Program-made: the position numbers and the translations under genes
The notes under the pieces: model-generated
Told to the model about the DNA's origin: nothing
The model's database searches: none
Seen by the model: only the letters and a program-made list of their open reading frames with translations
Shown here: positions 57,118-64,000 of the stretch, piece by piece
Numbering within the stretch: the first letter of the stretch is position 1
Layout of the letters: each line of letters starts with the position of its first letter
NCBI GenBank assembly: GCA_015057085.1
Contig: SVFB01000125.1
Span: 1-64,000 of the forward strand
DNA length: 64,000 nt
Source of the DNA: Lachnospiraceae bacterium
GTDB lineage: Bacteria; Bacillota; Clostridia; Lachnospirales; Lachnospiraceae
Direction of reading: 5' to 3'

Positions 57118-59778
57118 TTATGAGAGCATGGTCTCTAATGCAGTTTTTGCTTCGGCAATTGCGTCAGGAATTCCTGCCGGATTCTTGCCACCGGCCTGAG
57201 CCATATTCGGACGTCCGCCGCCGCCACCGCCGACCTTTCCGGCGATCGCTTTAATTAAATTACCGGCATGAGCACCGCTCTTCTGTGCTCCGTCAGTTGC
57301 CATTGCAATCAAGTTTACTTTTCCGCCCTGATCGGATGCAATGACTACAACACCTTCACCAATCTTTTCCTTTAATTGATCTCCAAGGTCTCTTAAGCCA
57401 TTCATATCCACATTTGATACGGATGTTGCCAAAAGCTTCACGCCTTTGATTTCAACAACTTGATCCATTACATCGCCCAAAGCACTCTGTGCAGCTTTGC
57501 TCTTTAATGATTCATTTTCGCTTTGAAGAGCCTTTACTTCTGCCATTAATTTTTCAAGACGATCAGCCAATGAAGCAGGTGTTGTTTTCACAATCTTTGC
57601 AGCTTCATTTAATTCTTCTTCGATTTTTGAATAATAAGCAAGGACATTATCGCCTGTTAATGCTTCGATTCTTCTGACTCCGGCTGCAACACCATTCTCA
57701 GAAATAATCTTAAATGAGCCAATGTCGGAAGTATTCTTTACATGTGTACCACCACAGAATTCCTTTGAGAAATCTCCCATTGAAACTACGCGAACCTTTT
57801 CGCCGTATTTCTCTCCGAATAATGCCATAGCACCGGTCTTCTTTGCCTCATCAACGGTCATGATATCTGTACAAACAGGAATTGCTTCAGCGATTTTTTC
57901 GTTTACGATATCTTCAACCTTCTTTAACTCTTCTTGAGTCATTGCCTCGAAATGAGAAAAATCAAAACGTGTACGATCAGCATCCTGGTATGAACCGGCC
58001 TGCTCTACATGTGTTCCCAATACTTCGCGCAATGCTTTCTGAAGCAGATGCGTTGCGGAATGGTTTCTACATGTCTTTGCACGTAACTTAGAATCTACAA
58101 TCAACTGAGCCTTAGCACCGGTGCGAATCATACCTTCTGAAACATATCCGGTATGTGCATAACGATTGCCGACAACTTTTACTGTATCTTCTACAACAAA
58201 TGTACCATCTGCAGTCTTGATGATACCTTTATCGCCTTGCTGACCACCCATTGTTGCATAAAAAGGAGTTTTTGAAACAATAATAGAACCTTTATCGCCG
58301 TCGGACAATGCTTCTACAACTTCGCTTTCTGTTGTAAGGAATGCAATTTCATCCTCGCTTTCGGTCTTGTCGTAACCAACGAATTCCGTAACAAGATCAG
58401 ATGCAATCTCATTATAAACATCCGCATCGGCACCAATATAGTTGGTTTCTTTACGTGCTGAACGTGCTTTCTTCTTTTGCTCTTCCATACAAGCTGAGAA
58501 TTCTGCCTCATCATAAGAGAAGCCTTTTTCCTCAAGAATTTCGGAAGTTAAATCAATTGGGAAGCCATAGGTATCATATAATTTAAATGCATCCGCTCCG
58601 GATAATACTTTTTTCCCTTCGCTTTCCATTTGTGCTTCCATTTCAGAAAGAATTGCAAGTCCCTGATCAATGGTCTTTGCAAACTTCTCTTCTTCCTGAG
58701 TTAAAACACGAAGAATGAAATCTTTCTTTTCCTCGAGTTCTGAATATCCATCTTTTGATTCTGAAATTACAACTTTTGCAATTTCTGCAAGGAAAGTACC
58801 TTGAATTCCAAGAATTCTACCATGACGTGATGCACGTCTGATGATTCTTCTAAGTACATAACCTCTACCTTCGTTAGAAGGCATTACACCATCGGAAATC
58901 AAAAATGTTGAAGAACGGATATGATCTGTAATCAAACGAATAGAAACATCATCCATTGCATCCACATGATAAGTTTTTCCGGAAAGTTCACAAACTTTAT
59001 CTCTGATTGATTTCATGGTATCAATATCAAATACAGAATCCACATCCTGCATTACAACAGCAAGACGCTCTAATCCCATACCGGTATCAATATTCTTTTG
59101 CTCTAATTCTTCATAGCCGCCATGGCCGTCTCCGTTAAATTGTGTAAATACGTTATTCCAAACTTCCATAAAGCGGTCGCATTCGCAACCAACTTTACAA
59201 TCCGGTCTTCCGCAGCCGTACTTTTCGCCTCTATCATAATAGATTTCAGAACATGGTCCACAAGGTCCGGCACCATGCTCCCAGAAATTATCGCATTCTC
59301 CGGTTTCCGGATCGCGATAGAAACGGGTGATGCGATCTGCATCAATTCCGATTTCTTTATTCCAGATTTCAAAAGCTTCCTCGTCTTCTCCGTAAATAGA
59401 CGGATAGAGACGATCCTTTTCCAAGCCTAAAACTTCTGTTAAAAATTCCCAGCTCCATGCAATTGCTTCATGTTTGAAATAATCTCCAAAAGAGAAATTT
59501 CCAAGCATTTCAAAGAAAGTAAGATGTCTGGCTGTTTTGCCGACATTTTCAATATCACCGGTTCTAACACACTTTTGGCAAGTGGTTACGCGTCTTTTAG
59601 GTGGAATTTCCTGCCCTGTAAAATATGGCTTAAGAGGTGCCATACCTGCGTTAATCAATAATAAACTGTTGTCATTGTGTGGTACGAGCGAAAAACTCTT
59701 CATTGCCAAATGCTCCTTGCTTTCAAAGAACTCAAGGTACATTCTACGCAATTCATTCACTCCATAGCTTTTATGCAT
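57118..59778 (-). CDS. alaS: Alanyl-tRNA synthetase
   Basis: ELRRMYLEFFESKEHLAMKSFSLVPHNDNSLLLINAGMAPLKPYFTG; CRNHSATHLL; FSKEFCGGTH. Confidence 0.98.
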   Translation of the reverse strand: MHKSYGVNELRRMYLEFFESKEHLAMKSFSLVPHNDNSLLLINAGMAPLKPYFTGQEIPPKRRVTTCQKCVRTGDIENVGKTARHLTFFEMLGNFSFGDYFKHEAIAWSWEFLTEVLGLEKDRLYPSIYGEDEEAFEIWNKEIGIDADRITRFYRDPETGECDNFWEHGAGPCGPCSEIYYDRGEKYGCGRPDCKVGCECDRFMEVWNNVFTQFNGDGHGGYEELEQKNIDTGMGLERLAVVMQDVDSVFDIDTMKSIRDKVCELSGKTYHVDAMDDVSIRLITDHIRSSTFLISDGVMPSNEGRGYVLRRIIRRASRHGRILGIQGTFLAEIAKVVISESKDGYSELEEKKDFILRVLTQEEEKFAKTIDQGLAILSEMEAQMESEGKKVLSGADAFKLYDTYGFPIDLTSEILEEKGFSYDEAEFSACMEEQKKKARSARKETNYIGADADVYNEIASDLVTEFVGYDKTESEDEIAFLTTESEVVEALSDGDKGSIIVSKTPFYATMGGQQGDKGIIKTADGTFVVEDTVKVVGNRYAHTGYVSEGMIRTGAKAQLIVDSKLRAKTCRNHSATHLLQKALREVLGTHVEQAGSYQDADRTRFDFSHFEAMTQEELKKVEDIVNEKIAEAIPVCTDIMTVDEAKKTGAMALFGEKYGEKVRVVSMGDFSKEFCGGTHVKNTSDIGSFKIISENGVAAGVRRIEALTGDNVLAYYSKIEEELNEAAKIVKTTPASLADRLEKLMAEVKALQSENESLKSKAAQSALGDVMDQVVEIKGVKLLATSVSNVDMNGLRDLGDQLKEKIGEGVVVIASDQGGKVNLIAMATDGAQKSGAHAGNLIKAIAGKVGGGGGGRPNMAQAGGKNPAGIPDAIAEAKTALETMLS

Positions 59779-59816
59779 TTTTTGATCCTCCAAATATATT
59801 TCTTATTACACACAAA

Positions 59817-59838
59817 TAAGAGCCGCGAGCGACTCTTA
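59817..59838 (-). terminator. Hairpin between the small membrane ORF and alaS
   Basis: Minus strand AAGAGTCGC-TC-GCGGCTCTT then ATTTG. Short U-tract. Confidence 0.45.
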
Positions 59839-59870
59839 GAAATTGCATGTAAAGAATAATTTCTTAAAAG

Positions 59871-60011
59871 TTATTCTACAGTCTCATCCTTAGCCTGTTT
59901 CGTATTCTTCATTTTACGAAGCTTTATTCCTATGAAGGCGCCACAGATGCCGATTCCGAGTAATACAATTGCCTGTAATACATACCAAACCAGATATTGT
60001 ACAAATGTCAT
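59871..60011 (-). CDS. Small single-pass membrane protein, 46 aa (not in the supplied ORF track)
   Basis: MTFVQYLVWYVLQAIVLLGIGICGAFIGIKLRKMKNTKQAKDETVE*; strong SD GGAGG 7 nt before ATG; own terminator-like hairpin. Confidence 0.75.
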   Translation of the reverse strand: MTFVQYLVWYVLQAIVLLGIGICGAFIGIKLRKMKNTKQAKDETVE

Positions 60012-60078
60012 TCTATCTACCTCCAATTTTTGTGTTAATTATAATCGAAACACACTTTAATTTCAACATACTTTAATT

Positions 60079-60834
60079 TTAACTTTCTTCAAATAAAAAG
60101 CTTTGATTTTCGTGAGAAATTTCCATAACTCTCTCTGCCATATATTTATTCGTTAATTTTTTCTTGAAATCTTTTAGCTCCGAATACTTTTGCCACATAT
60201 GCATCGGGAATACATATTCAGCATCTGTAGTCTCCAAAAAATAAGTAATTCCATCAAATTGGTATTCACCCAATCTTGGGTCACAAGCTACGAATGCGGC
60301 ATGGATTGGTTTTTTCTTTAATTTATTGATTTCGTGACGATATGCTCGTCGCATTTTGCCGTTGATTAATTCGCCCACATGCTCCATGCGCCAATCATTT
60401 AAATCCCCGGCGTGGAACAAATTGATTCCATGATAAGAAACATAAAAGGCAACACCTGCATCAGTGGAACGAAGTGTTTCGATTTTTAAATCACCCACTT
60501 CATAATTGGCATTTTCTTTTACGAAAGTCACGCGTTCTCTCACTTGCGGATCAATTCCGTGCTTTTTCAAAAAGTTTGGGCTGATGCGGATATCTTTTGA
60601 AAAAATATAATGTATATTTTCGTATTGATCAGCAAGACGAAGAATATCCATATCATAATGGTCCGCATGGCTGTGGCTGGCAAACATGAAAATTTTTGTA
60701 TCTTTAGCATAGGTAGGAATTTTTCCTTGAAAATGAAAGCCCTTCACTCGATCACCGTCAAAATAATCAAAAATAAGAACTGTATCATCAATCTCCACAA
60801 GGAAACAGCTATGATGGACAAATACAATTTGCAT
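60079..60834 (-). CDS. MBL-fold metallohydrolase
   Basis: SHSHADHYDMD metal-binding motif; HAGDLNDW. Start at MQIVFVHH. Confidence 0.88.
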   Translation of the reverse strand: MQIVFVHHSCFLVEIDDTVLIFDYFDGDRVKGFHFQGKIPTYAKDTKIFMFASHSHADHYDMDILRLADQYENIHYIFSKDIRISPNFLKKHGIDPQVRERVTFVKENANYEVGDLKIETLRSTDAGVAFYVSYHGINLFHAGDLNDWRMEHVGELINGKMRRAYRHEINKLKKKPIHAAFVACDPRLGEYQFDGITYFLETTDAEYVFPMHMWQKYSELKDFKKKLTNKYMAERVMEISHENQSFLFEES

Positions 60835-60845
60835 TTTTAATACTC

Positions 60846-61775
60846 CTATATAAATTTCATAATGCCCGGCAGGCATTCTAATGTAACATGTTTGTGTTCT
60901 CCACAATACTCTCCGTCCGCATGTAAAACCATTTCGGATTCCAATTCAATCTCAGCTTTTTTGAAATTTTCTATCCAAAAGCCTTTTTTGCCTGTCTGTT
61001 TTCCGGCCAATAAAGCGGGCAATGCAACAAAAGCGCCTAACTTAGAGTATCCATATACACAACAAAGGGTTAATTTACCATCGGTACAGACTGCATCAGG
61101 CGCCATGGGAACACCACCACCTTCTACAGGTTGATTCATTCCGACTGCAAAGATTCCTTGCTGAATGGAAATCGCATCTTTATCATCAAGGGTGATTATA
61201 CAATTGACATGAGGCATGGTAAATAATTTATGCAAAGTCAGTAATTTATAGGTTAAGCCGCCTAATTTAATCGCATTCAAAAACTTTTTTAATTTAGAAG
61301 TCAGTGCAGCTTTGCATACCTCTGCATCAATACCGATTCCGGAACTGATTGCAAAATATGTTTGATGGCCCATTGAATCAGTGGCTCGACCTAAATCCAT
61401 TTGAAAAGAAGAAAATTTGCCTTCTAACATTTGAATTAACAAATCTTCTACCGGAATATTTTTGATTCCCAATCCCAAGGCTAAATCATTTGCAGATCCA
61501 ATCGGTAAATATCCGAATTTAACCTTTGAGAAATCGCTAATTCCATTTAATACTTCATTGACAGTTCCGTCTCCGCCTACAATTACAATCACAGATTCAT
61601 TTTGACCGGAAGTCAATTCCTGAGCCAGAATCTTTGCATGTCCGGCATATTCAGTTAAATATACATCATAAGATACATTCTTTTCTTTTAATATATTCTC
61701 TAACCGATTCCAGATATGAATTCCTTTTCCTGTTCGGGCTTTACTATTTACAATAAACGAATATCGCATTAACAT
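60846..61775 (-). CDS. YegS/DagK family lipid kinase (diacylglycerol kinase)
   Basis: VNSKARTGKG, IVGGDGTVNEVLNGI, GYLPIGSANDLALGLG. Confidence 0.94.
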   Translation of the reverse strand: MLMRYSFIVNSKARTGKGIHIWNRLENILKEKNVSYDVYLTEYAGHAKILAQELTSGQNESVIVIVGGDGTVNEVLNGISDFSKVKFGYLPIGSANDLALGLGIKNIPVEDLLIQMLEGKFSSFQMDLGRATDSMGHQTYFAISSGIGIDAEVCKAALTSKLKKFLNAIKLGGLTYKLLTLHKLFTMPHVNCIITLDDKDAISIQQGIFAVGMNQPVEGGGVPMAPDAVCTDGKLTLCCVYGYSKLGAFVALPALLAGKQTGKKGFWIENFKKAEIELESEMVLHADGEYCGEHKHVTLECLPGIMKFI

Positions 61776-61865
61776 AATCGACCACCTTGTTCTTCTTAAT
61801 AAAATATTATACGAATTTTAGTTTTCTTGTAAATTCATTTTCGCAATGTTACTATAATGGATGTT

Positions 61866-63134
61866 ATGGAAAAGAATAAACAAATAATCGAAAAACTAAA
61901 AATTGGCACAAAAAGAATTTATATTTCATTTAAATGGGTTGTTTTTGCAATTATCACAGGTGCCATTGTGGGCGGAGTTGCTTTACTGTTTCATAAAGGA
62001 TTATCTTATGTGACACAATTAAGAGGACAACATCCCTGGCTCTTATTTTTATTGCCGATTGGCGGATTAATCATTGTAGGAATTTATCGATTCAGAAAAG
62101 TAGAAAAAGATCTCGGCACAAATCTGGTCATTAATGCGATTCATTCTGAGCAAGATGGCGTTCCATGGGATATGGCTCCTTTGATTTTTGTATCTACAAT
62201 TATCACTCATTTATTTGGCGGATCTGCCGGTCGCGAAGGAGCTGCTCTTCAAGTGGGCGGAAGCTTAGGCTCTACTTTGGGAAAGTTATTTCGTTTTGAT
62301 TCAAAAGATCAGCATATTATGATTATGTGCGGAATGAGCGCCGCTTTTTCCGCTTTATTCGGTACACCAATGGCTGCGGCTATTTTTTCGATGGAAATGA
62401 TTAGTGTAGGAATTATGCATTATGTCGCATTTGTTCCTTGCGTAATCAGTTCCTTGGTTGCACATTCGTTGGCTGAATATTTTCATGTTCGAAATGAATT
62501 GTTTCCGGTTGAAGCCATTCCTGATTTTAATTTTCAAAATGCTCTTATTTTTTCCTGCCTTGCAGTGTTATGTGCTTTCTTATCAATTCTATTCTGTGTA
62601 ACTTTGCATGAAACAGAAAAACTATATAAGCGTTTGATTAAAAATCCTTATTTAAGAGTTATAGCCGGCGGATGCATTATCATTCTTTTAACACTGATTG
62701 TCGGAGAACAACGCTATAACGGAACAGGAATTAATATTATTGAGCAATGTATAAACGGAACAGTTCGGCCGGAAGATTTTATATTAAAGATTATTTTTAC
62801 AGCATTAACCCTAGGCGCCGGATATAAAGGCGGAGAAATCGTCCCTTCATTCTTTACCGGTGCTGCTTTTGGATGTTTGTTTGGAAATATCTTTAATGTC
62901 TCGCCGACTTTATGTACAGCCATTGGTATGGTTTCACTCTTCTGCGGTGTCACCAATTGCCCGATTACTTCATTGTTAATCAGCTTTGAGTTGTTTGGTT
63001 ATGATGGAATGCCTTACTTCCTTTTGGCAGTTGCATTAAGTTATATGTTTTCGGGATATTTTGGATTATACAGAAGTCAAAAGATTGTTTATTCCAAATA
63101 TAAATCAAGTTACATCAATCGAAAAACAAGATAA
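61866..63134 (+). CDS. ClC family chloride channel/transporter
   Basis: FGGSAGREGAALQVGGSLGS; AAFSALFGTPMAAAIFSMEM; GAGYKGGEIVPSFFTGAAFG. ATG at 61866 preferred because the 61857 ATG overlaps a TATAAT. Confidence 0.93.
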   Translation: MEKNKQIIEKLKIGTKRIYISFKWVVFAIITGAIVGGVALLFHKGLSYVTQLRGQHPWLLFLLPIGGLIIVGIYRFRKVEKDLGTNLVINAIHSEQDGVPWDMAPLIFVSTIITHLFGGSAGREGAALQVGGSLGSTLGKLFRFDSKDQHIMIMCGMSAAFSALFGTPMAAAIFSMEMISVGIMHYVAFVPCVISSLVAHSLAEYFHVRNELFPVEAIPDFNFQNALIFSCLAVLCAFLSILFCVTLHETEKLYKRLIKNPYLRVIAGGCIIILLTLIVGEQRYNGTGINIIEQCINGTVRPEDFILKIIFTALTLGAGYKGGEIVPSFFTGAAFGCLFGNIFNVSPTLCTAIGMVSLFCGVTNCPITSLLISFELFGYDGMPYFLLAVALSYMFSGYFGLYRSQKIVYSKYKSSYINRKTR

Positions 63135-63140
63135 TATAAT

Positions 63141-63181
63141 AAAAATAAAGTCATTGTCTGCTCGACAATGACTTTATTTTT
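63141..63181. terminator. Bidirectional terminator between the ClC gene and bioY
   Basis: AAAATAAAGTCATTGTC..GACAATGACTTTATTTT. Confidence 0.9.
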
Positions 63182-63189
63182 ATAATGAT

Positions 63190-63774
63190 TTATGCTTCCG
63201 GAACACTTTTTGGTTCCCAAAGATGCGCAGCTGAAAGAGCTCTCTTTAAGACGAGGCTGATGGCAAATGCACCAACAGTTGAAATGATATCTTTTAACAA
63301 ATATGGAACAGATCCTACTGATGCAGCATATACCCAATCTAATTTTGCAACATTCTTAAGCTGAACAATTCCGATACCATGGCATACAGCCAATCCAATC
63401 AATCCAAATACAACAGCAAGAATCATTCCTAAAATCTTATTAGATGCAACTTTCTCGTAAAAATAAGATCCAAAGCCACACAAAAATGCCATAAAGATAA
63501 ATCCAATGATATATCCGCCAGACGGTCCTGCGATTACACCAGGTCCTGATGAAAATCCGGCGAATACAGGAACTCCGATGGTTCCGATTACAATATATAG
63601 AAGAATTGCAATTGTGCCATCTCTGCGGCCTAACAAATATCCGCATAATGCAACACAAAATGTTTGTAGTGTAAATGGCACACCCCACGGTGTTGGGATA
63701 CTTAAAATCGATAATGCTCCTGTTATCGCAGTCATAATTGCGATGTAACAAATCTGTCTTGTTGTAAATTTCAT
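63190..63774 (-). CDS. bioY: Biotin transporter BioY (ECF S component)
   Basis: PTPWGVPFTLQTFCVALCGYLLGRRDG; GPSGGYIIGFIFMAF. Start at MKFTTRQ. Confidence 0.94.
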   Translation of the reverse strand: MKFTTRQICYIAIMTAITGALSILSIPTPWGVPFTLQTFCVALCGYLLGRRDGTIAILLYIVIGTIGVPVFAGFSSGPGVIAGPSGGYIIGFIFMAFLCGFGSYFYEKVASNKILGMILAVVFGLIGLAVCHGIGIVQLKNVAKLDWVYAASVGSVPYLLKDIISTVGAFAISLVLKRALSAAHLWEPKSVPEA

Positions 63775-63862
63775 AATTCTTTGTTCCTCCCTGTTTCTTT
63801 CGAAGGTTACTTTAAAACAACAAGAGATAATTGTCAACCCATATTTTTGTTTTAGTTAACAA

Positions 63863-64000
63863 TTATTTTAAAGCATTGGATTCTTTTATAATTTCTTCCA
63901 TTTTTTCATAAGCTTTTCCTGAATCGATCAACTCAGCAGCCAAAGCAATTCCATCTTTTAAACTTTGTGCTTTTCCACCGATATAAAGAGCGGCTCCTGC
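63863..64000 (-). CDS. trpD: C-terminal end of anthranilate phosphoribosyltransferase (truncated by window edge)
   Basis: Translation [45 protein letters not shown] resembles the TrpD C-terminus. Confidence 0.7.
   Translation of the reverse strand, partial: AGAALYIGGKAQSLKDGIALAAELIDSGKAYEKMEEIIKESNALK

Noticed and set aside
59779-59870. Possible T-box leader upstream of alaS
   Set aside because: Region is too short and shows no T-box conserved core; only a small hairpin following the upstream ORF.
63775-63862. Possible biotin operator (BirA site) or riboswitch upstream of bioY
   Set aside because: No convincing TTGTTAAC-type palindrome pair. TTAGTTAAC-like sequence at 63852-63860 is a single short match just beyond trpD.

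Overview
This is a 64 kb low-GC Firmicutes window, most like Clostridia/Lachnospiraceae by gene content and synteny. It is densely packed with chromosomal core genes, and nearly all lie on the minus strand. The plus-strand exceptions are lexA, rqcH, rpmB, apbE, a YprB-like nuclease, a ClC channel and a partial CDS at the left edge. Main blocks are: lexA with a divergent YneA-like LysM gene; rsfS-yqeK-nadD-yhbY-obg-rpmA-prp-rplU-rng-radical SAM pair; a his cluster (hisZ-G-D-B and a HisF-like/HisI/HisE fusion); recU and pseudouridine synthases; coaD-rsmD-pgsA-rimO; rpoZ-gmk-yicC; recG-fakA-like-asp23; gerW-DUF2953; PBP2-ftsW; zapA-ruvB-ruvA-miaB; a complete rnfCDGEAB cluster with convergent apbE; cheR-rpsA-ispH-cmk; epsC-rpsU-alaS; ClC, bioY and the 3' end of trpD. 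I saw no CRISPR array, rRNA, tRNA, transposon or prophage, and no convincing new multi-gene system. The best leads are: five clustered SOS boxes arranged on both lexA-region promoters; a HisF-like domain fused to HisIE that appears to lack both catalytic aspartates; three genes that look leaderless; an RNase E/G protein without the Zn-link C-terminus; two genes absent from the ORF track (GTG-start rpsU and a 46-aa membrane protein); and an uncharacterized ORF beside DUF2953/gerW. All family calls come from reading motifs and synteny by eye. No database search was run.
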